64,000 nucleotides of DNA. Origin: Croceitalea rosinachiae (lineage in GTDB: Bacteria > Bacteroidota > Bacteroidia > Flavobacteriales > Flavobacteriaceae). This document shows positions 43,974 through 52,762 of this stretch, one piece after another; position 1 is the first letter of the stretch, and every line of letters begins with the position of its first letter. Location of the stretch: the NCBI RefSeq assembly GCF_031846445.1, contig NZ_JAVRHR010000001.1, positions 186,001-250,000 of the forward strand. Direction: 5' to 3'. The position numbers were made by a program, and so were the translations under genes. A model generated the notes under the pieces. It was not told the origin of the DNA, did not search any database, and was given only the letters and a program-made list of their open reading frames with translations.

Positions 43974-45479
43974 ATGAAAAAGTTCCTCTCCCTTATTGGA
44001 TTTTTAGGACTCCTATCCGTATCTTGCTCTGATGATGATGATGCTGTTGTAGATGATATGACCATGGCCCCGGACCCAGTAGTATATACAAGCGGTACGG
44101 CAGATTTTTCAAATTATGTTGCCCTAGGTAATTCATTGACCGCAGGTTTCTCTGACAATGCGCTTTTCGTTGACGGTCAAGAGAATTCGTATCCAAATAT
44201 GTTGGCAGGTAATTTTGCCTTAGCTGGCGGAGGGGCGTTCAACATTCCTTTTATGGCAGATAATTTAGGTGGTGCTACTTTAGGTGGTGAACCCATTTTA
44301 GGAAATCGTTTTATTCTTTCATTTGCAACTGGTTCTCCCCTTCCTGTGCCTTTAGAGGGGCAAGGGGCAACTGAAATCTCAAATGTACTTTCTGGCACAT
44401 TCAATAATGTGGGTGTTCCTGGGGCGAAGAGTTATCATTTGTTAGCACCAGGTTATGGTAATTTAGCTGGGGTGCCCATAGGTGCCGCCAATCCATATTT
44501 TGCGCGCTTTGCATCAAGCCCAAATACCACTGTATTAGAGGATGCAGCAGCACAGAACGCTACCTTCTTTTCGCTTTGGATCGGAAACAATGATGTTTTA
44601 GGCTATGTCGCTGCCGGTGGCGCGGGAACTGACCAAAGCGGAAATTTAGATCCATCTACATATGGCGGTAGTGATATTTCAGACGTCAACGTAGTTGCTG
44701 GTTCTATTGATGGCATTCTTCAAACAATGACAGCTAATGGGGCTAAAGGTGTTATTGCCAATTTACCTGATGTCACCAGCATACCATATTTGACTGCCGT
44801 ACCTTACAATCCTATTCCATTAGATGCAGCAACGGCTGAATTGGTAAATGGTGCCTATGCAGCTTATAATGGAGGTTTGGCACAAGTACAAGCTTTGGGC
44901 TTGATTACGGCTGAGGAATTAGCCCAACGAACCATATCTTTTGAGGCTGGTGCAACTAATGCTGCAGTCATTATAGATGAAGACTTGACTGATTTGACCG
45001 CGGTTAATCCTGCACTCATAAACATGCGACAAACTACGGCTGATGACTTTTTAGTATTAACTTCGAGCTCCTTCATCGGAACATTGGCGAATCCTGCTGA
45101 TCCAACTTCAATCAATGGTGTAGCGGTTCCATTAGCAGATCAATGGGTGTTAACACCAGAAGAACAGGCCACTGCCAATTCGGCCCTTGCAGCTTACAAT
45201 CAAGTCATTGAGGCATTGGCCACTCAATATGATATTGCCTTTGTTGATGCCAACTCATTGTTTGATGGTATTCGTGAAAGTGGTTTTCCATTGGCAGACG
45301 GAAGTTTTGTGACCACAGATTTTGGCACTGGGGGTGGTTTTTCTTTAGATGGGGTTCACCCATCACCAAGAGGGTATGCCATTTTGGCAAATGCCCATGT
45401 TGAAGCCATTAACGCTAAATATGGCTCAAACTTACCTGGAGTCAACCCTTTAGATTTTACTGGGTTGTATCTCGAATAA
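43974..45479 (+). CDS. SGNH/GDSL-family hydrolase, surface lipoprotein
   Basis: 501 residues. Signal peptide ends LLSVSC, then SDDDDAVVDD, matching the flavobacterial surface-export signal. SGNH blocks are readable: GNSLTAGFSDN (block I, with N in place of the usual D), WIGNNDVLGY (block III) and LDGVHPSPRGYAI (block V, catalytic D and H). A long insertion separates blocks I and III. Likely an extracellular lipase/esterase for lipids. The promoter shares a palindrome with etfBA/pdhB, which would couple lipid hydrolysis with electron transfer from fatty-acid oxidation; that link is inference. Confidence 0.87.
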   Translation: MKKFLSLIGFLGLLSVSCSDDDDAVVDDMTMAPDPVVYTSGTADFSNYVALGNSLTAGFSDNALFVDGQENSYPNMLAGNFALAGGGAFNIPFMADNLGGATLGGEPILGNRFILSFATGSPLPVPLEGQGATEISNVLSGTFNNVGVPGAKSYHLLAPGYGNLAGVPIGAANPYFARFASSPNTTVLEDAAAQNATFFSLWIGNNDVLGYVAAGGAGTDQSGNLDPSTYGGSDISDVNVVAGSIDGILQTMTANGAKGVIANLPDVTSIPYLTAVPYNPIPLDAATAELVNGAYAAYNGGLAQVQALGLITAEELAQRTISFEAGATNAAVIIDEDLTDLTAVNPALINMRQTTADDFLVLTSSSFIGTLANPADPTSINGVAVPLADQWVLTPEEQATANSALAAYNQVIEALATQYDIAFVDANSLFDGIRESGFPLADGSFVTTDFGTGGGFSLDGVHPSPRGYAILANAHVEAINAKYGSNLPGVNPLDFTGLYLE

Positions 45480-45500
45480 GAAGATTTTGACACATTTTAT

Positions 45501-45530
45501 ACAAAGGCACCGTTTTTGCGGTGCCTTTGT
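45501..45530. terminator. Terminator after the SGNH hydrolase
   Basis: Perfect 12-bp stem ACAAAGGCACCG (45501-45512) / CGGTGCCTTTGT (45519-45530), 6-nt loop, 22 bp after the stop. Confidence 0.8.
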
Positions 45531-45548
45531 ATTAAAATCCCTAATAAA

Positions 45549-45899
45549 ATGAAATTTATTTTAAGAATTCTATTGAGTGCGTTGGCCGTTATCATTCTGG
45601 CTAATATTTTACCTGGTATTACAGTTGATTCTTATATTACCGCAATTATTGTTGCCATTGTAATAAGCCTATTAAACTTTTTGGTCAAACCAATTTTGGT
45701 AATCTTGACATTACCGGTCACCATTGTAACTTTTGGTCTGTTTTTACTGTTCATCAATGCCATCATTATTATGTTGGCTGACTATTTTATTACAGGTTTT
45801 GGAGTTAGTAGCATTTGGTGGGCTCTTGCTTTTAGTTTTTTACTTTCCTTCTTGCAATCTATTTTATTTTCAATTTTGAAGAAAGACAAAAAGAAGTAA
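45549..45899 (+). CDS. Small 4-TM membrane protein (phage-holin-4-like family)
   Basis: 116 residues from ATG 45549 (MKFILRILLSALAVIILANI); an in-frame codon earlier would extend into the terminator. Four hydrophobic helices, the loop NFLVKPILVILTLPVTIVTFG and a lysine-rich tail are hallmarks of the widespread YvlD/4-TMS holin-like family. Despite the name there are no phage genes around, so a lysis role is not supported. Function unknown, inner membrane. Confidence 0.88.
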   Translation: MKFILRILLSALAVIILANILPGITVDSYITAIIVAIVISLLNFLVKPILVILTLPVTIVTFGLFLLFINAIIIMLADYFITGFGVSSIWWALAFSFLLSFLQSILFSILKKDKKK

Positions 45900-45931
45900 G
45901 TTTTTTAATTGATTTACAACCAATTAAAAAC

Positions 45932-45962
45932 TTGTTGAGCAGAAGAAAATATAGTATTTTTG
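45932..45962 (+). promoter_or_regulatory. Promoter of tig
   Basis: TTG repeats at 45932-45937, then a perfect -7 TATTTTTG at 45955-45962, 33 bp before the ATG. Confidence 0.55.
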
Positions 45963-45995
45963 CCTCCCATTTCTAGAAAAGCAAACAGCAAATAG

Positions 45996-47318
45996 ATGAA
46001 TATTACAAAAGAACAGATTGACGACCTTAATGCAGTTGTGAAAGTAGCCATCACAAAAGATGATTACCAAGAAAAGGTTGATACGATTTTAAAAGATTAT
46101 AGAAAACAGGCCAATATACCTGGTTTCAGAAAAGGTCAAGTACCTATGGGGCTTATAAAAAAACAATATGGAAAAGCCGTATTAGTTGACGAAGTAAACA
46201 AATTGCTACAAGACAATTTGAACAAATATCTTACAGAAGAAAAATTGGATGTTTTAGGAAACCCACTTCCAAAACAACAAGACGGTTTTAACTGGGAGTC
46301 TGAAGAATTCGCTTTTGAATTTGAATTAGGCCTTGCTCCTTCTTTTGATGTGCAGTTGAAAACAAAGAAAGCAACTACCCAGTATAAGATAGTTGCAGAC
46401 AAAAAAATGGTAGATGAACAGGTGGAACGTATTCAAAAGCAATACGGTAAAATTATCTCAAAATCTGAAGTTGCAAAAGGTAATGAAGTCAACGGAACCT
46501 TCACGAACGAAGCTGAAGAAATTGAACATAAAACTACTGTTGAACTTGACAAGATTAAAAATAAAAAAGCAATTGACAGTTTATTAGGAAAAAAAGCAGG
46601 AGATACCATTTCTCTTAAAACCAAAGGGCTATTCAAAGAAGATTATTTACTTTCTGCGGCATTGGGAATAGACCGTGAAAAAGCAGAAAAACTGAATATT
46701 GAAGTAGATTTCATCATTGAGGAAATCAATGAACGAGAAGCTGCTCTTTTAAATCAAGAACTATTTGATAAACTTTTCGGAAAAGATGAGGTCACTTCTG
46801 AAAAAGAATTGAAAGAAAAAATCAAAGAAGATTCTGAAAAACAATTTGAGCAACAAGCTGACCAAAAGCTTTTGAATGATGTTACTGAAAAATTGATTGC
46901 AGATACTAAATTTGACCTTCCTTCAGAGTTCTTAAAAAAATGGATTCAGGTGAGTGGCGAAAATCCACTTTCTGATGATCAAGCTAAAGAAGAGTATGAA
47001 AAATCAGAAAAAGGATTGCGTTATCAATTGATAGAAAGCAAAATTCTTAATGATAATAATTTGTCCGTTCAATTTGATGAGCTAAAAGAATTCGCCAAAG
47101 GTTTTATTAAATCGCAAATGGCGCAATATGGTCATTTAGACCCTCAAGAAGAAGAACTTGAAAACATTGCTACACGAGTTATGAGCAACCAAGATGAAGT
47201 TAAACGGATGTCTGAACAATTAATGAGCCAGAAACTTTTAACACTCTTCAAAGAGAAAGCAAATCTTAAGGTTAAAGAAATTAGCTACGAGAACTTTGTC
47301 AAAGAGGTTTACGGATAA
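45996..47318 (+). CDS. tig: Trigger factor (ribosome-associated chaperone)
   Basis: 440 residues. Ribosome-binding N-domain with IPGFRKGQVPMGLIKKQYG, matching the GFRxGxxP signature; a PPIase-like middle domain (about 155-240) that keeps little of the FKBP active site, as is usual in Bacteroidota; and the helical C-domain. Binds nascent chains at the ribosome exit. Upstream of clpP and clpX, the classical order. Confidence 0.95.
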   Translation: MNITKEQIDDLNAVVKVAITKDDYQEKVDTILKDYRKQANIPGFRKGQVPMGLIKKQYGKAVLVDEVNKLLQDNLNKYLTEEKLDVLGNPLPKQQDGFNWESEEFAFEFELGLAPSFDVQLKTKKATTQYKIVADKKMVDEQVERIQKQYGKIISKSEVAKGNEVNGTFTNEAEEIEHKTTVELDKIKNKKAIDSLLGKKAGDTISLKTKGLFKEDYLLSAALGIDREKAEKLNIEVDFIIEEINEREAALLNQELFDKLFGKDEVTSEKELKEKIKEDSEKQFEQQADQKLLNDVTEKLIADTKFDLPSEFLKKWIQVSGENPLSDDQAKEEYEKSEKGLRYQLIESKILNDNNLSVQFDELKEFAKGFIKSQMAQYGHLDPQEEELENIATRVMSNQDEVKRMSEQLMSQKLLTLFKEKANLKVKEISYENFVKEVYG

Positions 47319-47335
47319 ACGTACTAAATAATATG

Positions 47336-47371
47336 TATCTTTACGGTTCTGAAATTTTCTGTTTCAGAACC
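47336..47371 (+). terminator. -7-like box fused to a terminator hairpin between tig and clpP
   Basis: Hairpin GGTTCTGAAA (47345-47354) / TTTCAGAACC (47362-47371) followed by six T. A TATCTTTA box at 47336-47343 immediately precedes it, so a clpP transcript starting there would begin inside the 5' arm. Confidence 0.65.
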
Positions 47372-47404
47372 TTTTTTGTATAAAAAATCAAGCGAAAAAA
47401 TCCT

Positions 47405-48082
47405 ATGGATTACGGAAAAGAATTTAAAAATTACGCTACAAAGCACCAAGGTATTAACAGCATGTATTACGATAAAATCGTAAGCAGTATGTATCCTGTT
47501 AATTTGACGCCCAATATTATTGAAGAACGTCAAATGAATATTGCAGTATTCGATGTGTTTTCTAGACTAATGATGGATAGAATCATTTTTTTGGGTACAG
47601 GTATCAATGATCAAGTCGCCAATATCGTTCAGGCGCAGTTGTTATTTTTAGAAAGTACAGATGCCTCTAAAGATATTTCAATATATATTAACTCTCCTGG
47701 AGGAAGTGTTTATGCTGGTTTAGGTATTTACGATACGATGCAATTCATCAAACCTGATGTAGCGACCATTTGTACCGGAATGGCCGCTTCTATGGGAGCA
47801 GTATTGCTTTGTGCAGGTGAAAAAGGAAAACGCAGTGGACTCACTCACTCAAGAGTGATGATTCACCAACCAATGGGTGGTGCTCAAGGGCAAGCTAGTG
47901 ATATTGAGATTACAGCTAAAGAAATTCTAAAATTAAAAGAAGAACTTTATACCATTATTGCAAATCATTCTGGTCAAACCTATGATAAAGTCTATGAAGA
48001 CAGTGACCGTGATTATTGGATGAAAGCTGATGTGGCTAAAAACTATGGTATGATTGATGAAATTTTGGTAAGGGAAAGATAA
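47405..48082 (+). CDS. clpP: ATP-dependent Clp protease proteolytic subunit
   Basis: 225 residues. Serine protease partner of ClpX; catalytic serine in GMAASMGAVLL, histidine in MIHQPMGG, aspartate further on. YINSPGGSVYAGLGIYD is conserved. The N-terminus is about 30 residues longer than E. coli ClpP, with an alternative ATG at 47462 (MYYDKIVSSMY). Precedes clpX with a 103-bp gap that holds no clear signal. Confidence 0.97.
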   Translation: MDYGKEFKNYATKHQGINSMYYDKIVSSMYPVNLTPNIIEERQMNIAVFDVFSRLMMDRIIFLGTGINDQVANIVQAQLLFLESTDASKDISIYINSPGGSVYAGLGIYDTMQFIKPDVATICTGMAASMGAVLLCAGEKGKRSGLTHSRVMIHQPMGGAQGQASDIEITAKEILKLKEELYTIIANHSGQTYDKVYEDSDRDYWMKADVAKNYGMIDEILVRER

Positions 48083-48185
48083 AAACCCCGAACAAAGTAA
48101 CCTAGAGAATTAGCAAGTCAAAAGGGCAAAACAAACCAAAAACTGTTTTTTCTCGTTTAGATGAAGAAGAACTTTAAATGTAGGT

Positions 48186-49421
48186 ATGGCAAAGGAAAAT
48201 TTAGAATGTTCATTTTGTGGAAGAAAAAAACCAGAAACCAATCTACTGATTGCTGGCTTAGATGCGCATATATGTGACCGTTGCATTGAACAAGCCCATA
48301 GTATAGTTGCTGAAGAATCTAAACAATCTAAGACCAATGACCTTTCTTCCGAATTGGTTTTAAAGAAACCAATTGAAATAAAAGATTTCTTAGATACCTT
48401 CATTATTGGGCAAGAACGTACCAAAAAAGTACTTTCTGTTGCAGTTTATAACCACTATAAGAGACTCTTGCAGGCTAAGGGAAATGATGATGAGATAGAA
48501 ATACAAAAAAGCAATATCATCATGGTAGGCCAAACAGGTACTGGCAAAACTTTAATGGCAAAAACCATTTCCAGAATGCTAAACGTACCATTGGCAATTG
48601 TTGATGCCACGGTTTTAACAGAAGCTGGTTATGTAGGTGAGGATGTAGAAAGCATTCTTACTCGACTATTGCAAGCTGCAGATTACAATCTTGAAAAAGC
48701 AGAACGAGGTATTGTTTTTATAGATGAAATTGATAAAATTGCTCGTAAAAGTGATAATCCGTCAATTACTCGAGACGTTTCAGGCGAAGGTGTGCAACAA
48801 GGGCTTTTAAAGCTTTTGGAAGGCACTGTTGTTAATGTACCGCCTAAGGGTGGTAGAAAACATCCTGATCAAAAATTTATTGAAGTAAACACGGAAAATA
48901 TTCTTTTTGTTGCTGGAGGTGCTTTTGATGGTATTGAACGTATGATTACCAAAAGATTGAATATGCAGGCGGTTGGTTATAGTGCTTCAAAAGCTGAAGA
49001 CAAACTAGACAATGAGAATATTCTACAATATATTATCCCAAAAGACTTAAAAGATTTTGGTTTGATTCCTGAAATCATTGGTCGCCTTCCAGTACTTACA
49101 CATATGAATCCTTTAGACAAAAAAACGTTGAGGGCTATTCTAACGGAACCCAAAAATGCTATTATCAAGCAATATGAGAAATTGTTTGCTATGGACGAAA
49201 TCACTTTTAGCATTACGGAGCAGGCCTTAAACTACATTGTAGACAAGGCCGTAGAATACAAACTTGGAGCTAGAGGTTTGAGGTCGTTGTGTGAAGCAGT
49301 TTTTACCGATGCCATGTTTACATTGCCTAGTAGTGAAGACAAAGACTTTAAAGTAACAAAAGCATATGCTGAAGAAAAACTATCTTACGAAACCATTAAA
49401 AAGCTTAAAGCGGTTTCTTAA
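48186..49421 (+). CDS. clpX: ATP-dependent Clp protease ATP-binding subunit ClpX
   Basis: 411 residues. N-terminal zinc domain CSFCGRKK...HICDRC; Walker A GQTGTGKT; Walker B IVFIDEIDKI; sensor region GARGLRSLCE. The pore loop region and the IGF-type ClpP-binding loop (DFGLIPEIIGRLPV nearby) are in place. Unfolds substrates for ClpP. A hairpin follows the stop. Confidence 0.97.
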   Translation: MAKENLECSFCGRKKPETNLLIAGLDAHICDRCIEQAHSIVAEESKQSKTNDLSSELVLKKPIEIKDFLDTFIIGQERTKKVLSVAVYNHYKRLLQAKGNDDEIEIQKSNIIMVGQTGTGKTLMAKTISRMLNVPLAIVDATVLTEAGYVGEDVESILTRLLQAADYNLEKAERGIVFIDEIDKIARKSDNPSITRDVSGEGVQQGLLKLLEGTVVNVPPKGGRKHPDQKFIEVNTENILFVAGGAFDGIERMITKRLNMQAVGYSASKAEDKLDNENILQYIIPKDLKDFGLIPEIIGRLPVLTHMNPLDKKTLRAILTEPKNAIIKQYEKLFAMDEITFSITEQALNYIVDKAVEYKLGARGLRSLCEAVFTDAMFTLPSSEDKDFKVTKAYAEEKLSYETIKKLKAVS

Positions 49422-49449
49422 TTAAGAATAAAAAATAAAGAGGTTATAT

Positions 49450-49469
49450 AGGGGCTTAATTAGGCCCCT
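49450..49469. terminator. Terminator shared by clpX and the convergent hydrolase
   Basis: AGGGGCTT / AGGCCCCT, with one G-T pair and a 4-nt loop, then six T. It overlaps the stop codon end of the minus-strand hydrolase. Confidence 0.65.
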
Positions 49470-50035
49470 TTTTTATACTGTTTTTCCACCTGACCTGTGC
49501 TTTCTTTATGCATAACTTTTTTCAAAAGACCTTTGCATACTTCTGCAATTATTTTTTCATCAGAGTAGAGTTCGTGACCAAAATTTGGTATAACATTCAA
49601 ATCTACCCCAACTTGCTTGGTCCATATCATCCCTGGCTTAAATTCATCACATTCTCCGTACACCAGGTTAATATCACAATCTGGTTTTTCATTTTCAAAA
49701 CGAATCCGTGTTGGTGATACTGCAGTGAGTGATTTTATAGGAAGACCCCCTAAGCCTGCTTTCCAAGCGATAGTCCCACCTGTACTAAATGCTAAAACAT
49801 GGCATGGATCAGTTTCTTTTTTTAATAGATGTGCGACAGCTGTATCAATGCCACCATTAATAAATGCTTTATGCAAGTTTTCTTTGGTATTGACCAACTC
49901 ATCAATATTGCCCAGCTGTTGACAGTCGTGAAATTGAATATCAAAGTACTGTTGTAAGTAACCAAAATAAGAAGTAATCCAAAGGCCTTTCTTTACGCCC
50001 CACATGTCTGAAATAACAAGTAATTTTTCTGCCAT
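49460..50035 (-). CDS. Small alpha/beta-hydrolase-like protein
   Basis: 191 residues. AFSTGGTIAWKAG fits a nucleophile elbow (G missing from the first position, F-S-T-G-G), LVYGECDEFKPG supplies an acid candidate and IPNFGHELYSDE the histidine. Short for the fold and without a lid. Substrate unknown. No neighbour gives a clue; upstream lies the LacI-type palindrome at 50160-50187, which could control it. Confidence 0.72.
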   Translation of the reverse strand: MAEKLLVISDMWGVKKGLWITSYFGYLQQYFDIQFHDCQQLGNIDELVNTKENLHKAFINGGIDTAVAHLLKKETDPCHVLAFSTGGTIAWKAGLGGLPIKSLTAVSPTRIRFENEKPDCDINLVYGECDEFKPGMIWTKQVGVDLNVIPNFGHELYSDEKIIAEVCKGLLKKVMHKESTGQVEKQYKKGA

Positions 50036-50339
50036 AACTTTAATTTGTTTGGTATTAATCGTTTATAAGAATCGGGAACTATTGAGACCAAACTTCAATC
50101 ATTAACGACAGAATTCCATATTTATTGGTTCAATTTCTGTTTTGTCCGATGAGTGGTACAATTTTACGAAAACGTTTTCGTAAAATTTCATCATTCTGTA
50201 TAAACTGAATATATTATTGTATGACAAACCCAAATAACTATATTCTTAATCAATGACCAAGCCTCATACTAAGGTTAAAACCATCAGATACAAAAGGTGC
50301 ATTGGTGTGCTACGGCCACCATGGATAGTAGAATAAACT
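50036..50339. other. Gene-free 304-bp stretch
   Basis: Between two minus-strand genes. Apart from the 28-bp palindrome at 50160-50187 I see no gene or RNA. An ATG-started 27-codon frame at 50253-50336 has no supporting evidence. Confidence 0.6.
50160..50187. promoter_or_regulatory. 28-bp perfect palindrome of LacI-operator type
   Basis: Core ACGAAAACGTTTTCGT (50166-50181), with AATTTT/AAAATT wings; all 28 bases pair. The centre AACGTT within GAAAACGTTTTC is the classical LacI/GalR-family operator. It lies 125 bp upstream of the small hydrolase (minus strand). No LacI gene is in the window. Confidence 0.65.
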
Positions 50340-51869
50340 TTAAATTTGAGTAAGTAAGGAGTTCATTTCTAATAATTCTTCAATATAACCGCGCTCATTG
50401 GATAATCTTGGAATTTTGTGCTGCCCTCCTAATTTATTCTGGGTTTTTAACCAATCATAAAAAAGGTTTTTACGCGCAATATGAACTTTTGGCATTCTAA
50501 GGGTAATATTATTGTAACGCTTTGCTTCGTAGTCAGAATTCAAAGCCTTTAGTGCATTATCTAAAAACTCTGTAAAATATCCTAGATTTTCTGGATGTTT
50601 TCGAAATTCAATTATCCATTCATGAGCTCCCTTTTCATTATCTTTCATAAAAATGGGCGCAGCACTATATTCCTTTATTTCAGCACCAGTTTTCATGCAA
50701 ACCTGTTTTAGAGCTTCTTCTGCATTCTCAATAATTAACTCTTCACCAAAGGCATTGATATGATGCTTGGTTCTACCTGTAATACGTATGCGATAAGGGT
50801 TTAATGAAGTAAAACGAACCGTATCGCCAATCTTATAACGCCAAAGTCCAGCATTGGTAGTAATGATAATTGCATAATTAACGGCTGTTTTTACTTCCCA
50901 TAGTGGAATTGCTTTCTCTGACTCTAACCCATAAGTGTCCATAGGTATAAATTCGTAGAAAATACCGTAATCCAGCATCAATAATAGCTCTTCAGAATTG
51001 TTTCTGTCTTGAATTGCAAAAAATCCCTCTGAAGCATTATATGTCTCATAGTAATTGAAACGTTTTCGAGGCAGTAATTTTTTGTACTGCTCGCGATAGG
51101 GCGCAAAACTAACCCCTCCGTGAAAATAAACTTCTAGGTTCTCCCAAATTTCAAATAAGTGATTCTTCCCCGTCTTTTCAATAACATTGTTCAAGAGCAC
51201 AAGCATCCATGAAGGTACCCCGGCCAAACTTGTTACGTTCTCCTTAATACTTTCTTCAATAATCGCTTCAAGTTTAGACTCCCATTCGCTCATTAAAGAA
51301 ACTTTGCTGCTTGGCGTGCTACTATACTCTGCCCAAAGGGGCATGTTATCAATCAGAATCGCGGATAAATCCCCAAAAAAAGTTCCGTTATCCTCATACA
51401 GTTCTTTACTACCACCCAAACGCAAGCTCTTACCCGTAAACAATTGCGAATTCTCATTATTATTCAAATACAAACACAATAAATCTTTACTTGACTTGTA
51501 ATGACAATCATCCAAGGCCTCAGTACTAACGGGAATAAACTTGCTTTTAGCGTTGGTCGTTCCGCTGCTTTTTGCAAACCACTTTATTTGTGTGGGCCAA
51601 AAAATATTGTGTTCTCCCCTTCGCGTGCGTTCAATAGTAGGTGCCAAAGCTTCGTAGTTTTGAATGGGCACTCTCCCCGCAAACTCTTCATAAGATTTAA
51701 TCGTATCAAAGCCATATTGCTTCCCTATAATTGTGCTTTCTGCAAAAGCCACTAGTTGCATCAAAACTTCTTTCTGCACATCATGCGGATACTTCAAAAA
51801 AAGTTCAATTTGATGAAATCGCTTTTTGAGTAGCCATGATGCAATAGAATTGAATAATGGTATCGGCAT
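50340..51869 (-). CDS. GH3-family protein (acyl-adenylate/amide synthetase-like)
   Basis: 509 residues of the GH3 family, relatives of plant auxin-amino-acid synthetases and of the firefly-luciferase superfamily. Motifs: KSSGTTNAKSKFIPV (ATP/P-loop), YYETYNASEGFFAIQ, and LWRYKIGDTVRFTSLNPYRIRITGRTKHHINAFGEELI. It should adenylate a carboxylate and couple it to an acceptor; the bacterial substrates are not known. Divergent from the DUF2797 gene. Auxin should not be assumed. Confidence 0.88.
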   Translation of the reverse strand: MPIPLFNSIASWLLKKRFHQIELFLKYPHDVQKEVLMQLVAFAESTIIGKQYGFDTIKSYEEFAGRVPIQNYEALAPTIERTRRGEHNIFWPTQIKWFAKSSGTTNAKSKFIPVSTEALDDCHYKSSKDLLCLYLNNNENSQLFTGKSLRLGGSKELYEDNGTFFGDLSAILIDNMPLWAEYSSTPSSKVSLMSEWESKLEAIIEESIKENVTSLAGVPSWMLVLLNNVIEKTGKNHLFEIWENLEVYFHGGVSFAPYREQYKKLLPRKRFNYYETYNASEGFFAIQDRNNSEELLLMLDYGIFYEFIPMDTYGLESEKAIPLWEVKTAVNYAIIITTNAGLWRYKIGDTVRFTSLNPYRIRITGRTKHHINAFGEELIIENAEEALKQVCMKTGAEIKEYSAAPIFMKDNEKGAHEWIIEFRKHPENLGYFTEFLDNALKALNSDYEAKRYNNITLRMPKVHIARKNLFYDWLKTQNKLGGQHKIPRLSNERGYIEELLEMNSLLTQI

Positions 51870-51944
51870 TTTGGGTATATTTAGTCCTTAAGACTACGAT
51901 TGGTCTTAGCTAAAATACAAATTCATTATTTAGAAAAACAGTAT

Positions 51945-52739
51945 ATGTTATACGAAGGTGTTTTGCGTAAAATGCGGACGGAAATGGGAAATCCTATTCA
52001 ATACTTTTTGATTTTTGAAAATGACTTCATCAACTTTAATCAAGTCTTAAACAGGTCCCTCAAAATTGAATTCATAAAATTTCAATGTTTAAATTGTGGT
52101 AGAGACCGTAAAATTTATCGCCAAGGATTTTGTAAAACTTGTTTTTATGAAACCCCAGCAGCTGGTGATTGGATCATGAAGCCTGAACTGAGCACCGCAC
52201 ATTTAGACAAAGAAGACCGTGATTTAGAGTACGAAAAAAGAATGCAATTACAACCTCACATTGTTTATTTGGCAAACTCAAGCAATATAAAAGTTGGCGT
52301 GACCCGAAAGGCCCAGGTACCAACCCGTTGGATAGATCAAGGCGCCCATGAAGCTATTGAAATTGTAGAAGTACCCAACCGATATTTAGCTGGCATTACT
52401 GAGGTAGCTTTAAAAGACCATGTTGGTGATAAAACCAATTGGCGCAAAATGTTGCAAAATGACATTGAAGATTTGAATTTGATGGAATGGCGTGAAAAAT
52501 TGAAAGCCCATATTCCTGAGGAAGCCTCCGAATATTTTATAACTTCAAACGCAGAAACCAATTTGGAATTTCCGGTGCTGCGGTATCCAGAAAAAGTCAA
52601 GAGTCTAAACTTGGACAAAATACCTTCTTTTGAAGGAGTCTTAAAAGGTATAAAAGGGCAATACCTCATCTTTGAAGACAATACCGTTTTCAATATTCGC
52701 GGTAGTGAAGGCTTTTATGTGGGAATTGACATCAACTAA
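51945..52739 (+). CDS. DUF2797 protein with CxxC zinc-like motifs
   Basis: 264 residues from ATG 51945 (MLYEGVLRKMRTEMG), chosen over a TTG at 51900. CLNCGRDRKIYRQGFCKTCF gives a four-cysteine metal site; the following HIVYLANSSNIKVGVTRKAQ, PTRWIDQGA is typical of DUF2797, which resembles a GIY-YIG-like fold in part. Function unknown. Followed 23 bp later by the serine hydrolase. Confidence 0.82.
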   Translation: MLYEGVLRKMRTEMGNPIQYFLIFENDFINFNQVLNRSLKIEFIKFQCLNCGRDRKIYRQGFCKTCFYETPAAGDWIMKPELSTAHLDKEDRDLEYEKRMQLQPHIVYLANSSNIKVGVTRKAQVPTRWIDQGAHEAIEIVEVPNRYLAGITEVALKDHVGDKTNWRKMLQNDIEDLNLMEWREKLKAHIPEEASEYFITSNAETNLEFPVLRYPEKVKSLNLDKIPSFEGVLKGIKGQYLIFEDNTVFNIRGSEGFYVGIDIN

Positions 52740-52762
52740 ATTTATTTTTTATCAAAAACGAT

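Noticed and set aside
45549..45899. Prophage remnant suggested by the holin-like protein
   Set aside because: The family is widespread in chromosomes, and no endolysin, structural or integrase genes are near.
50253..50336. 27-codon open frame in the gene-free stretch
   Set aside because: Short, no promoter or conservation evidence; AT-rich DNA gives such frames by chance.
50340..51869. Auxin metabolism from the GH3 name
   Set aside because: The name is inherited from plants; bacterial GH3 substrates are unknown and no indole genes are near.
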